From the NCBI RefSeq assembly GCF_010389155.1, contig NC_057762.1:6993513-7057512 (forward strand): 64,000 nucleotides of DNA. The letters run 5' to 3'. A program made the translations under genes and the position numbers. The stretch comes from Erigeron canadensis. Its lineage: Eukaryota; Streptophyta; Magnoliopsida; Asterales; Asteraceae. The notes beneath the pieces were generated by a model that was given only the letters and a program-made list of their open reading frames with translations, searched no databases and was not told where the DNA came from. Positions within the stretch are counted from its first letter, which is position 1; each line of letters starts with the position of its first letter. Below, in pieces: positions 45,985 to 57,560 of the stretch.

Positions 45985-47955
45985 CAACAATTCATAGCGA
46001 AGAAATATATCTTGCTAGCTCTAAATTTGAATCAAGTGATGATTTGCTAAAAAGTGTACGAGAATTTTATGGTAGAAAGGGATACGGGTTATCTATTCGT
46101 GCTTCAAAGAAAGAAAAACATGTGATCTTGCAATGTGACCGAAGTGGCTCTTATCGAAATACAGTGCAACTTGGGAAACGTAAAAGGAGCACAACAACGC
46201 GTTTAACCAACTGCCCGTTCGAAATCATAGGCCAAAAGAGAAGTGATGACACTTGGACTTTTAAAGCAAAAACCTTAACACATAACCAAGAGCCATCAGA
46301 AGATATCTCCGGTCATCTATCATTCCGTCAATTGTCACCAAATAAGGTAAAGAGTAAAAGAAATGACTATGTCTGGCATACCTCCAAGACAAATCCTTAG
46401 TTCTTTACGCCAAGAAAACCCAAAAATTCGAGCAATCTCTAGAACTATATACAACCTGAAGAGAAAAAGTCGTAGAGATGATTTGGGAAATCGGCCCATG
46501 ATTAGTGTCCTCTTTGAAGAGCTCGCAAAAGGTGGTTTTTCATTTGATGTTTTACAAAACCAAGAAGGGCGTATAACCCGTTTGTTCATTGCACACCCTT
46601 TGTCCGTTAAATTGGCGAAAGCTTTCTCCCATACGTTTGTGATGGATTGTACGTACAAAACCAACAAATATAAAATGCCTCTCCTTGATATTATTGGAAG
46701 TTCATGTTTCAATACCTCTTTTTATTCCGGGTTTGTTTTTTTGGAAACAGAGGATGAAGAAAACTACATATGGGCATTAACTACATTTAAAAAGCTTTTT
46801 GGAGAAGGTAATCAACCATCGCTGCTAGTGACGAACAGGGAACTTGCACTTATTAATGGCATAAAGAATATCTTTCCTACTGCGACGAATCTTTTGTGTG
46901 TTTGGCATATCGAAAAGAACATCATTGCAAATTGTAAGAAGCATTTTCAACATAATGAAGAGTTCGACATTTTCATGGAAAGTTGGAAAAATGTGGTATA
47001 TTCAAAAACTGAAGCTCTCTTTGAAAATAATTGGTCTGAATTTAAGTTGTTTTATAAAGAGAAAAAAGATGCAGTTGAGTACATAAATAAGATATGGTTG
47101 CCTTGGAAAGAAAAGTTCGTTAGTGCGTGGACCGATAATTACTTACATCTTGGTAATCGTTCCTCCTCGAGAGCTGAAGGTGCTCATGCCAAACTAAAAA
47201 TGTATTTACAAGTTTCAACGGGTGGTTTTAAACAAGTGAAGGATAAGATTAGTCTTGCTGTTAGAGCATGAATTTAACGAGATTAAAGTCCAACTTGCAA
47301 GTGAACGTATTCAAGTTCCTCATGATTGCAATATGCCTTTCTTTAAGGAGCTCTTATGTCATGTGTCTCATTTTGCATTGAAATAGATATACAAAAAATA
47401 TGAGCAAGCAAGAAAAGGTAATATGTCTGACTTTTATATGAAGTCATTCTTATACGACTTCAAGTTGTTTTAATTTTAACATGGTCCATTTATTTTTTTA
47501 GGTATTATAACTCCTTGCAGTACTCATTTTATGTCAAGTATGGGTCTTCCATGTTCCCATAAGATAAAATCTTTGATGAAAAAGACACTTTCATTGGATC
47601 TTATTCACCCACATTGGAGGATTGATACGTTATCCTTAAACACAGAAGATGGTATACACCAGGACGATGATAGAAAGTTTGATGAATTGCTTAATGCGTT
47701 GCGTTCGAAATATCAAATGTTTCCCCAAAACAAGAAAGAATATGTTACTAAAAATTAATAAAGTTGTGAATGTGTCTGATCTGTTGTTTGAGCCAGAGAT
47801 TCGACAACCTAAAGGAAGACCTCCCAAAGCAAAGAAGAAGAAAAGGGGATCAATTTCTACAAAACGAGATCCTTCCAAGTTTGAGTTTGTAGAATCATCA
47901 CGAGCATGCAATTCTTCAAGCTCTACTAGTTTACTTACGTTTGCTATGAAGATAG
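45985..47955 (+). pseudogene. MULE transposase of the FAR1-related type, frameshifted
   Basis: Pieces in three frames make one protein. First comes a WRKY-GCM1/FAR1-like DNA-binding part (EEIYLASSKFESSDDLL ... VREFYGRKGYGLSI, CPFEI), 45985-46355. Then come the MULE transposase core from 46363 (FVMDCTYKTNKYKMPLLDI, YIWALTTFKKLF, CVWHIEKNI) and a SWIM zinc-finger part with GLPCSHKI at about 47540-47570. The basic tail is GRPPKAKKKK. Frame breaks occur near 46355, 47262 and 47750, with an in-frame TAG near 47385. The second catalytic Asp expected in VTDRELAL is Asn (codon AAC at 46834-46836). The transposase is therefore inactive by frame and by active site. FAR1/FHY3 regulators derive from this class, but TIRs on both sides show this copy is a transposon. 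Confidence 0.85.
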
Positions 47956-48676
47956 TCTATTTGATTCAAATTCATATCCAGGTGATTTTACGTCAACTGA
48001 ATAGTATGACATGTGAGGTTTTATTTTAATTTTTTTTAGTTTTGTTGTTTTGCAACATCTTGCGTTTAATCATTTGTATTGCAGACTATAACTAATATTG
48101 CGTGAATGTGTTCAGGTAAGGGAGACGATTTGCAGTTGTGTTGATGACATGATGTTCAAAAAATGGTGATGGTGTTTTAATTGGGTAGTTTAAAGATACA
48201 CTATCATGGTTTTTTTTTTTGTTATTAGTTGAGTTATGTTCTTCAATTTAGACGAGAATTTCTTTTGTAGTTTAAAGTTTGGTTTATCATGGTGGAAGTT
48301 TAAGACTCACTTTGTTTTTTAACGGCAAAAAAGATATATTATATATATGACAAACGATTAACTAGCAATTTACTAGTGATCAATATACAATGTGCAAAAT
48401 CTAGAAATATACACGCTAAACATAGACTAGATTCTTCTTAGAACTTTAACTGCTAAGGTTGCAAAAAGGTTGAAAAAAACTGTAAGACTCATTTTGGTAT
48501 TTTAAGTTGTTAAATGTAATTTGTTTTATTGATTTTTGAATTGATTTAGCATCCAGAGATATTGGGTTATAAATAGGGATGAAATCTTGTCATGTATATA
48601 ATTTGTTTTTGGTCCTGTATGTCAATGAAAATGATTATATATACATATATCGTGTGAATAGATGTCGTGTTAATAA

Positions 48677-48838
48677 AATGATAAAGTGACAAATATAAGG
48701 TAGCTGTAATGTAAGATTGAAAATTAAAAGGGTCAAATATTGAAATTAGACATAAGGGTAAAATAGACTAATTCAATATAATTTTTGTGTATGGAAAATT
48801 CGTTTTGTGAAAGGATCACTTCCCTTTCCAAAAGGGTT
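48677..48838 (-). repeat. Right TIR of the MULE
   Basis: Inverted partner of 45076-45235. The end reads CTTCCCTTTCCAAAAGGG. The region 47956-48676 between the transposase and the TIR is non-coding and AT-rich. Confidence 0.75.
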
Positions 48839-49245
48839 TGATGCTTACTCCATTATAACGTCGAAAGTCATTATCTACCATATATAAAAGTGATAAAACC
48901 GATATCTCTATCATTAGATACGAGTAAATTTGTCTATATTTTTACTTCTTTTAACATGATAAAAAATGTATTGGGAGTCAATAAGCTGGAGGGAGTGAGG
49001 GGGCGAGATGGGAGGGAGACAGGTGAGAGCTCACAAGGTTGAAGGGATTATGGCCGCCACTGCAGCGAGATGGGCGGAAGGTTGGAGGTGGCGAGCTGGA
49101 TTCTCGCTGAAGGTTGGGAGGAGATGGGGAAGAAGGAACGAAGGTGTAAACTTTTTTTACCGTTGCAGGGACCAATAGTGTAACTTTGCACACGTCAGGG
49201 GCCAAAAGTGTAAACTAAGCCAAACGTCTTTTTTTTTTAAGCTGC
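48839..49245. other. Intergenic sequence between the MULE and the Harbinger element
   Basis: A GA-rich stretch (48985-49140) is followed by two GTGTAAACTT/AGTGTAAACT words. No start codon with a recognisable protein follows. Nothing else is seen. Confidence 0.35.
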
Positions 49246-49248
49246 TTA

Positions 49249-51247
49249 GAGGGTAGCCAATGGACTCGTCCCTGAACACGTTCGACATCCTCGGACGAGT
49301 CCACACCGTTGGGTGGGACTCGTCCTTGGTTCGTTCGGGTGGCTCGTCCGGGTGGCTTGTTCCTGCAGGGACGAATGCTACGCTTGTTTCTTTTTCGTTT
49401 TTTTTTTAATTCCAACGCCTACTTTTTGAAGAAGAAGACAAAAAATTTAAAGTTTCAAAAGTTGGCAAAACAGGTCCCTCTAACGGCCTTTTTGCCCACC
49501 TGTAGTTCAAAAAGTTTACACTTTTAGTTCTTTAACAGCTAGTTTTTGAAAAAGCCTATATATACACCTCCATAAGCACTAGAACACACGACACTTGCAT
49601 TATTCAGATATATTGACACATACAAAACCATTTTAAGCACAAAATCATGTCGAACTTCAACAACCAAAAAGCCGACGACTTCTGGAACTACGCCGTGAAC
49701 GATTTTAATCAATCGTACACTAACCAGCCATCACAAATATCGTTCATCCCACAACTAAATGACTCCCGTTATGCTCAATTCATGGCAGCTTATTATGTTT
49801 CACTTGTCGTTGCACAACCCCTAGTTTCTACCATGGGGGTCATCGTCAGCAGCACAACTTTAACAACCTGATCAACACTGCTTTCCCACACCACCATATA
49901 ACCCCACACCTGAATCTGCTCCCACGCCCGAATCTATTCTCACCCCCCAATCCATTCCTGAAACACAACCAAAAAAGGGTCGGATCAAAACCATATCCAA
50001 ATGCACCAAGAAAAGCAAACAACTAAAAGAAGCTGCTGCAAACTCGTCAAATTGGAGCGAGCTTGAAATGAAAGTTCTCACTGAGTGTTGGATCGATGCT
50101 ACAGAAGATCCAATAGTTGGCAAAGACCAATCTGTTGATTCTTTTTGGGGGAAAATCGTAGACAAATACAATGCAAGATTCCCCAACAACCCAAGAAATC
50201 ACAATCAGATTAGTGGCAAGTGGAGAAAGATCAGAACAAATGTGTCAAAGTTCAATGCAATCTGGAAAGGCTATGATGGTCATCGGTGCAGTGGTGAGAA
50301 CGATGCCCAAGTAATGGAGGAAGCGCGTTCAGAGTGCTTTACTCAAACCAAAACTCAGTTTACCATGTATGAGTGTTGGTTGCTTGTGAAAGATAAGCCA
50401 AAGTCCTTCGCTCCATCCGGTCATGATGTTCTGGGGCGAAGCCTGCATAAAAGGAAAAACGTTCTTAATGTTGTTGGTAGTGAAGATGAGGAGGATGAGG
50501 GGTCCCAATTCGAGCCGGTGGACCTTGGTGATAATGACCTCTTCGGTCCGGATACGTATACGCGCCCCCTACTAAGTCAAAGACTTCATGAAGATCTGCT
50601 TCTTCCGATGCGGGGTTTGCTCGTTCTTCAGCTTCGAACCTAGCCGCCCGAATCGACCTATTTGGGTGTAAAAAAGCGGCGGTGTTGGATGAACAACAAC
50701 TATCTTTGGCTGCCATTCGTGAGGAAGAAAGAAAGCGCACCATGTATTCGGCTCTTTCGTTCATGGACAAAACAGATGGTGATGATGAGGAGAAGAATTA
50801 CATCAAGGAAGCCAAGAAGAAACTCATGGCGGAGTACAAAGACTTTCTATTCGGTCCCAATTAGTTTAGGTTTAGTTTAAAAAAATAAAAATGTTGTTGT
50901 GTTTTTTTTTTTCATTTTTAGGTTGTGTGCTTTATTTTATTGTAATTTGTTTTTTTATTTTTATGTTCTAAATGTATTTGTATTTTTATTTGTAATGAAC
51001 TTGTATGTTTTGTTAATAATTTGTGTTAATGGACTAAAAATGTATTTTATTAATAGTTTAGATGGTTAAAAGTATAAAGTTTGGATAAATGGGTAGAATT
51101 AAATAATTGGTGGGTCCAAGACTAGTCCTTGAGGGATGAGTCCATTGGGTGCATTTTGAGAGGATTAGTCATTGGAGTGTTTTTTGCTGATGTTGCGCTG
51201 ACAGGGACTAGTCTTTGAGGGATGAGTGGTTACCATTGGGTACCCTC
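49249..51247 (+). mobile_element. PIF/Harbinger element carrying only the Myb/SANT gene, TTA TSD
   Basis: The left end GAGGGTAGCCAATGG and the inverted right end GAGGGTACCCAATGG form the TIR. TTA flanks both ends (49246-49248 and 51248-51250), the 3-bp TWA duplication typical of PIF/Harbinger. Subterminal regions repeat GGACTCGTCC/GGACTAGTC and GAGGGATGAGT words. The 1999-bp element holds the accessory Myb/SANT-like ORF but no DDE transposase, so it is non-autonomous. Confidence 0.88.
49647..50864 (+). pseudogene. Harbinger-type Myb/SANT-like protein gene (often labelled trihelix/GST-T3-like)
   Basis: The N-terminal frame MSNFNNQKADDFWNYAV (49647-49871) shifts to a second frame. That frame covers a Pro/Lys linker and a SANT-like domain with spaced tryptophans (NSSNWSELEMKVLTECWI, SFWGKIVDKYN, ISGKWRKIRTNV), then a MYECWLLVKDKPK segment, to about 50560. 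A further frame change and an in-frame TGA (about 50588) precede the C-terminal coiled-coil-like tail (EEERKRTMY ... KKKLMAEYKDFL, stop 50862-50864). In PIF/Harbinger transposons this protein binds the TIR and brings the transposase into the nucleus. Two frame changes and one stop indicate decay. Confidence 0.8.
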
Positions 51248-51250
51248 TTA

Positions 51251-52411
51251 TGAGTTTAGTTAAAAAAAAATGAAACTGTGGGTCACACATTTTTTTTTTT
51301 CCTCCAACCTTTTAGCTGCCTTTTGTTTTAGCAAAATGAAATTGCTTATGATTTTTTTTTTAGCTGCTTTTTTTAGCTCACCCTAAGTTTTTTTTTTTCT
51401 TCCAACCTTTTTGTTTTTGGCATAATGTGAACTTCTTTTTTCTAATTATATAATGTTTTTATTTTTATTATTTATAGTTTTACGTAATGTGTTTTGTTAT
51501 TAATAAAAAATATAAATTAAAAAAATGATTAATTATGCAAAGTTATAATGTTAAGGATAAATTATGAAAATTTAAAAAAAGCTTGGAAGTGATAGTTGCC
51601 ACTAAAAAAGATTGGAGCGTTAAAATGAGGTGGAGTAATTTGATTGGGTAATTTGAGGAAGATGGAGAGATGGAGATATATGACTCTCTCGGTCCCTCCC
51701 ACTTAACCCATGAAAAACGATATGGTATTATTTTAGTATATATAATCTTGTAAATATATGATTTAAAAATCAAGACAATAAAATACATGTTTGTTTTTAA
51801 TTAAAATAAAACAAATATTAAAGTAAAACAAAAAACAATAAGTTTCTATTTAATAAATATCACAATATATCATGAAAATTATCGTGCATCAATATATATA
51901 CATGTGCTTTGTGAATCAATTTTATCATGATCTAATGGTCAAGTTTTGTCTTATTTGTTTAATTTAATATTTGTTTTACAAAAACTAACTTCTATATAAA
52001 CATATTCACTTGTTCTTCATGATATTTGATTGATTAACCAATTGATCATATATTAACTGATATGTGACCACATTAGTCACAAATGAAGGTTGTAAGTCAT
52101 AGGTATAAACCTTTGTCTTTCAAAAAAAAAAAATTTTAATACTCTAAATCTACCATTTAAGCATTGGTCGACCCCAGGGAGTGTATCCATTTTTTCAAAA
52201 TGTTTTGGTGTGAAGACTTGTCGATACTTTTATTGAAAGAAAAGAAAAAGATAGCCGTTCTCATATTAGACCATGAGATATATAGATGCGAACTTTTAAA
52301 ATGCGAATCATATCGTGATGAACTTTTTTTAAGATTTTATGATTTTTATAGTTGGTAACTTGATATGTATATGTACCTGCAATTGCAAATATGGTATATC
52401 ACACGTAGTAA
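51251..52411. other. AT-rich intergenic sequence
   Basis: Poly-T tracts (51290-51400) with a repeated TTTTTTAGCTGC(T/C)TTTT word, then AT-rich filler. No genes or element ends are recognised. Confidence 0.4.
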
Positions 52412-52866
52412 TCTATATTTATACTATCTTATAAAACATTTTGTCCTTTTTTAAAATCTTAAAAGATGATTTGAACTATTTAAATTATCCCCTTCTTTAT
52501 TCACCAATTTAAACATCTCTACCTAATATACCTATAATACCCTTAAATTTAAACCACTCATTTTTTTCTCTCTCCTCAAATCTCAACCACTTATTTTTTA
52601 CTTTCCTCCGTAAATCATTTTATTCTTCTAATTCATTCACAATCTTTTATCTCAAAAACCGTATATCGATAAATTATAAAAATTGTATGGGTGTTCTTAA
52701 AATTTTATGCTCTTTCATTAGAGATGTCATTCAATATACTTTCGGCAAATTTTTAAATCCGAGTACGCACGACTAAGTCATTTGGCTATCACACTCTATG
52801 ACTTATCACCTCATTGACTTATCAACTCCACCATCTCACCGCCGCATTACGCGAGCACTATGCTCG
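52412..52866 (+). mobile_element. Short non-autonomous Helitron-like element
   Basis: Begins after host A with TCTATATTTATACTATC and ends with a GC-rich stem region (CCGCCGCATTACGCGAGCA) then CTCG at 52863-52866 and host T. The body is the reverse complement of the tandem units at 8965-9811 (for example ATCTCAAAAACCGTATATCG, GAGATGTCATTCAATATAC). At 455 bp it contains no protein gene. Confidence 0.65.
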
Positions 52867-52994
52867 TATATACAAATTGAAAAGAACAAGCACCAAAAAT
52901 TACTTCTTTCTTCTGATAATACTAAGATTTAAAAATTACTTCGAATGCCCAGTTAATAATACGAGTAATATATATGCGTCGGCAAGATCGGCTC

Positions 52995-53706
52995 CAGGGA
53001 CGGCTGCAGCTTGGGGGCAGCGGGGTCAGCTGCCCCACTCCAATTTTAATACAATGTAATTTTTTAAAATTTAAATGGTATATTTGTAAAATTTTTTTAT
53101 AAAAGTAGGAAATAAATATAAATGTTACCTTCGTTGTCAACTTGTCATAAACTTATTATTTGGATCTCATTGGTCATCGAGCAGTAATTTTAAGATAGAT
53201 CTTTTCATTAAGGTTTTAAAAAACTCGAGTTGTTTTAATTTTTAATAGAAAGAATGAAGTATAGTTTAAGAAAAAACTTTCGTTGTTTGAGTATGTAAAT
53301 GTGTAGTACATTATAGTGGAACTATTTATAGAAAATGTATTTTCTTTCAAATTATTATATATATTTATCATAAACAATTAATTATAATTATCATAAAGCT
53401 AATTATATCCAAAAAAGTATATTTTTGGGTTTCTTGCATTATATGATTGAATACGTTTTCATTTAATAAGACCTTGTTCGATACGTGTGGTCATTATTTA
53501 TTAAAAAAAGAACTAGTATTTTTAAATATGAGTGTTAGACCCGGTGTAGATAACAAATTCTTTTGAGAGTCCATTTTTTCTATTTTCGAGATAGGCCCTT
53601 TTTTGTTTTTTTTTTTTTTTTTCCATTTTCAGATATGACTGTTATAAGTATAAAAAACAACTTTTAATTTTGTCCCCTTGCAAAAAAATTTCTGACTCCA
53701 TCTCTG
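52995..53706. mobile_element. hAT-type non-autonomous element, 8-bp TSD
   Basis: The left TIR CAGGGACGGCTGCAG and inverted right TIR CAGAGATGGAGTCAG match at 10 of 15 positions. Flanks are ATCGGCTC (52987-52994) and ATTGGCTC (53707-53714), an 8-bp TSD with one difference. The TIR begins CAG, as in hAT elements. The 712-bp AT-rich interior has no ORF. Confidence 0.65.
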
Positions 53707-53915
53707 ATTGGCTCTGTTGCCAAAATGGTACGCTACCAAAGAAACTAGGATTCAACCGAGTCGTCTTGTTCACAGATTCATTACATTGATTTAGCTTAAG
53801 AAAGTAAATTATGTGGTTGGTTTATTTATGTTTAGGCCTAGGCCCAACAATCATGTTGAACCATCATTCAACTCCACAAATCCACAAACTTGGCCTTCCT
53901 AGCCCGATCCACTAG

Positions 53916-53990
53916 CAGAGGCGGATCTAGGATTTGCGAATATGAGGGGCACGATTACAAAGGTGGTTATACGAATGGGTTGGGTTACGT
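53916..53990. mobile_element. Left end of a second hAT-like element (fragment)
   Basis: CAGAGGCGGATCTAGGATTT followed by GGGGCACGATT is a common plant hAT-type terminus. The matching right end was not found. A CTCGATCGGGGCTCAAC word at about 54846 might belong to the same element. Confidence 0.35.
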
Positions 53991-55138
53991 GTAAAAAAAA
54001 GCGTCTAACACGGGTCTTCGAATACAAATGTTATGGCACAATGCTCCAACTTTTGTAAAGTTGATCACTAACATCTTGCTAGTCGATTTTTTTTCTATTT
54101 TTAATAAAATATTTATGTCATTCTAAAAAAAAAAATGCTCCAACTTTATTCTCTTATTTTAACGATGGTTTAGTTGGCTAATGAAAATTTATTCACTCAT
54201 TATGTATACATGGAGATTTCTTTTTTATTATTATTTCAACAAGTAGTTAGCCAAGGTATTAAAAATTTTCTTTATAAATCAAAAATTTTTTGTTTACACA
54301 ACATCAAATAATTTACCGAAGTAATATTTATTACTAAATGCTTTCAAGCGCTTAAGATATCTGATGTATCACTTGTAAAATATTAGCTTTATCTTGTTGA
54401 TATTTTTATTATCAAATCAGTTGTTATATCTATTCATTTGTAATCCATCTATATTTGTTTTCTTATATTGTTTAAAAGTCCTCAAGAAGTCAAAATGTAT
54501 CGTAAAAGACGAATATAAGAAAAATAATAACATAAAAACATAAATTTATAAGTAACTTTTGTGGGATTTCATTCAAAATATAATTTTAAACTTATGAAAC
54601 GGCTAGCTAGAAACAAATTATAAAAAACAAATTATAAAGAAAGAAATATGATTTTAGTTATATAAATTATTTAATTTAAAATATAAGGTAGGAGTAGATT
54701 AGATGTCCTTATAAAAAACATATATTAGAAATGACACATACATTATGTATTGATGTATGTTTCTGTTACTTTAGTCTATTTTTAACGTACATAGCTTACC
54801 GTTATATTACTTGTTTTTACTGACGAGACTAAAAAAATTTTAGTGCTCGATCGGGGCTCAACAACAAGCAGCGGAGATGACCTTGGTATCTTAGAAATAA
54901 ACCCAAATAGTCACTTATTTTATCTCATGCGAAAGCCGCCTCAGTAAATTCTATAAGTTAAAATTAATAATTTATTGTTGGCCATCTACCATTATTGTAA
55001 TCCATGGCATGCACAAACTTTATATATTCGTTTATCTAGAATCATTGACTTAACATGCTAGCCATCGATCATTATTGTTATATACGTACGGCCACGCACA
55101 AGGTTAAAGTAATATTATTATTTGTTTTCTTTATATCT
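53991..55138. other. AT-rich intergenic sequence
   Basis: No coding signal. A partial direct repeat of GCCATC(T/G)A(C/T)CATTATTGT occurs near 54981 and 55061. Confidence 0.4.
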
Positions 55139-55141
55139 TTA

Positions 55142-56439
55142 GGGGCAAGGGTGTAGTCGGCTTATTTTATCGGCAAAAACCATCGGCAAGTATCAACTCA
55201 TTGGCTATACTATAGTACATGTATCGGCTAGTTTTGGCAAGTTTAATCGGCTAGTTTTGGATATATATATCGGCATGTTTTGGACGATCCTTGTGAACGT
55301 TAGGAGCATGTACTTATGACCATTTTTTTTTGTTCTTGTGCCAATCTTCTTAGCTTCGCTGGAAACCTAAAAGAATTATTTGGAGGTTTTCAATTTTGAG
55401 GCTTGATCTACGTTTTTCTTGGCTTCTATTGCTAGAATACATGCCGATAAAACTTGCCGATGCTCCTAACATTATATATCACCATTTTCGGTGAGATCAG
55501 AAACCCCTTTTTGGGGTTTTTAGTGGTTGTCGACCAAAAACGTTCACTTTTATTACGGCCAAAACTTTCTTTGGCTTGTGCAAGGGTGTAGTTAGCTATT
55601 GACTACTTGTTGGTCGGTTTTCACCCCTTTTTTGGGGTTTCCAGCTTAATCGATATGGTTAACTGTTGCTTTGTTGGTTTGGTTTTCCGGCGAAGCCCTT
55701 TCTTGGGTTTTCCAGTGAATTGTTGGTGCTGCTGCATTTTGCATCGGTTTTCCAGCAAGCCCTTTATTGGGTTTTCCGGTGAGACTGCTGCTGCTACGAC
55801 GGTTGTGGTTTTCCGGCGAACCTTTTCTTGGGTTTTCCGGTTACTGCTGCTGCTTATATGTATATTTATGTATATATATCTTTTTACATTGCCGTTAATT
55901 GCTTGTTTGTGATTAGCTTGGTAGTGTTAACTTAGCGGTAGCGTAGCCAAATTTTTCCAGAGTAGAGTTGCCGGATTTTGTTCTATTAAAGCAATAGGTA
56001 GCCGAAAAAAGTAGTTTTTAGCCGATGATGATATCGTTGAACAGTTTTTTAGGTTGCCGGTTAAATGGGCGATGATGATACAAATGTTCGTAAAAATGGG
56101 ACTCGGATGATTTAAGGCGTATCTTGGCGGGGTAAACCCTTCGGGTTAGCCGCCATGGCGTCCCCAACTTCCGAAATTCCCGTCCTCCAAATTCTGAGCC
56201 CAAGTTTTTTTTATACAAAAAACGGTCACTTTTTTTATTTTTCCGGCAAGTTTGATTATTATTCCGGTTACCTTTGCTATGTTATCAAATTGTCAAGTTT
56301 TGGTTTGTTTTGTTTGCTATACCACTTCTTTTGGATAGTTTTGGCTAGTTTTTTGCAATTACACATGGCGGATTGTGATTCGCCAATAATTAGCCAAACT
56401 AGCCAATTTGCCAAAACTTTGGCACTACACCCTTACCCT
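55142..56439. mobile_element. 1.3-kb TIR element with TTA TSD, non-autonomous
   Basis: The left end GGGGCAAGGGTGTAGT and inverted right end AGGGTAAGGGTGTAGT are bordered by TTA on both sides (55139-55141, 56440-56442). The alternative reading is a 5-bp TTTAG duplication with GGGCAAGGG termini. Sub-terminal CGGCAAG, GGCTAGTTTTGG and TTGGCAA words recur. It has no transposase. The 101-codon open frame inside is built from a minisatellite. It is probably PIF/Harbinger-like, but the superfamily is not certain. Confidence 0.65.
55498..55850 (+). repeat. Minisatellite of GGTTTTCCGG/CCC-TTT-GGG units
   Basis: Five imperfect units, each GGTTTTCCGGCGAA-like, then CCCTTTCTTGGG, then GTTTTCCGG, separated by GCTGCTGC runs. 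Each unit contains a CCC...GGG inverted pair and can fold locally. Confidence 0.7.
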
Positions 56440-56669
56440 TTAGAAGCTTTTAAATTTTAATATTATTTAGAGACGAAATGTTGTTCCATCCCCAACTATA
56501 AATTCTACCCCCGTTGAATATTATACTTATTTTTATATTATCAATTTGAATTAAGCGTTTTTTGAGTATGCCAGGGGTGTTCAGCGGTTCAACCCCTACT
56601 AATAAACACAACTACAACAGATTATTTTATCAACCCATGATCTATAATATTACTCTAAAAGAAAAAAAA

Positions 56670-56816
56670 TTATTCATTGACACCTTTTACGAGTTTTGAG
56701 CTTCAATACCTCAACGGTGTATGAGAAAGGTTAAGATGTAGACAGACTATACCTCTACCTAAGTAAAAAGACAGCTTCAGATTTTACCTAAATGGTAAAA
56801 AAGGACTTCAATTCAT
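56670..56816 (-). mobile_element. SINE (family 1), 3' part, split by an LTR insertion
   Basis: The minus strand reads TTTTTTACCATTTAGGTAAA, TAGAGGTATAGTCTGTCTAC and ACCGTTGAGGTATTGAAGC, matching the body and tail of the SINE at 45246-45484. Its head lies at 59404-59495, beyond the inserted LTR. Confidence 0.8.
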
Positions 56817-57237
56817 TGTAACACCCCAACTAAGACGGAAAAATCGGGGTACAAGATAAGCACACACGCACATAAGTGTTACATAAGAATAACTAAATAA
56901 GTGCATAACATTAATTATAGTAAGTCGGATACATAGCTCAAATAGGCAAACAAAAGTCACAAACACATATTCAACAAAGCATCCAAATAAACATAATATA
57001 GGTTCCCACGCAGGGGGATACGATAAGGCATATTGCCAATCTAATACAAATAAGGAAACATGCAATCACTCCAAGTCCTAAGCCTGAAGTCTGCTACGAG
57101 TCACATGTTACCATCCTAGCCACAATTTGCTTGATTAACTAAAAGAAATACTTAAAAAAAAACTCAACACAAAGGTTGGTGAGATCGTAGGTTTGAAATC
57201 ATGATTGTATGTTAAGTATGAATACAAGTATGAATAC

Positions 57238-57310
57238 AAATAGTTTACTTGAAATCCGTTTATGCCGTTTACTTGAAATCCGTTTATGCCGTTAAGTATG
57301 AATACAAGGA
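57238..57310 (+). repeat. Short tandem duplication in the LTR
   Basis: GTTTACTTGAAATCCGTTTATGCC occurs twice in direct succession (about 57242 and 57267), flanked by two GTATGAATACAA words. Confidence 0.7.
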
Positions 57311-57370
57311 TGTCATAGTATGAATGTGGCTATAGACCTACTTATGATACATTTGCATGATTGCATATAA

Positions 57371-57560
57371 ACGTGCCCTTACGGTCATAGACATGACCTG
57401 GCTAGAATGAATACCAATATGTTCCCTTACAGTAATAGACAAGACATGGCTAGAATGAATACCAGTATGTGTCCTTACGGTCGTAGACAAGACCTGACTA
57501 GAATGAATACCAATACGTGCCCTTACGGTCACAGACAAGACCTGGCTAGAATCTTCAAAG
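57371..57560 (+). repeat. 48-bp minisatellite, four copies
   Basis: CCCTTACGGTC-like words fall at 57376, 57424, 57472 and 57520, an exact 48-bp period. Each unit contains AGACAAGACCTGGCTAGAAT and GAATACCA. Because 48 is divisible by three, the minus strand shows a spurious 16-residue peptide repeat. Confidence 0.9.

Larger units (their letters stand above)
45076..48838 (+). mobile_element. Mutator-like element (MULE) with long TIRs
   Basis: The left TIR (about 45076-45235) and right TIR (about 48677-48838, inverted) share words such as AAAAGGGAG/AAAGGGAAG, TTCTCCATACACA/TTTTCCATACACA, AATTAGACTATTT/AATTAGTCTATTT, CATCTAATTTTAATATTTGACCC and CATTACA over about 150 bp. Between them lies a FAR1/MULE-type transposase relic. 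The outer ends and the 9-bp TSD could not be fixed by eye. A SINE is inserted just inside the left TIR. Confidence 0.8.

Noticed and set aside
46044..47271. Functional FAR1-related regulator gene
   Set aside because: Flanking long TIRs, three frame breaks, a stop codon and loss of a catalytic Asp identify it as a decayed MULE transposase.
48978..49205. 75-codon Pro/Ser-rich minus-strand frame
   Set aside because: Derived from a GA-rich tract; no family resemblance.
55607..55912. 101-codon open frame rich in Cys and Phe
   Set aside because: The peptide is produced by the GGTTTTCCGG minisatellite inside a non-autonomous TIR element.
57371..57560. CRISPR-like array
   Set aside because: The units are contiguous 48-bp tandem repeats without unique spacers, in a plant nuclear LTR.
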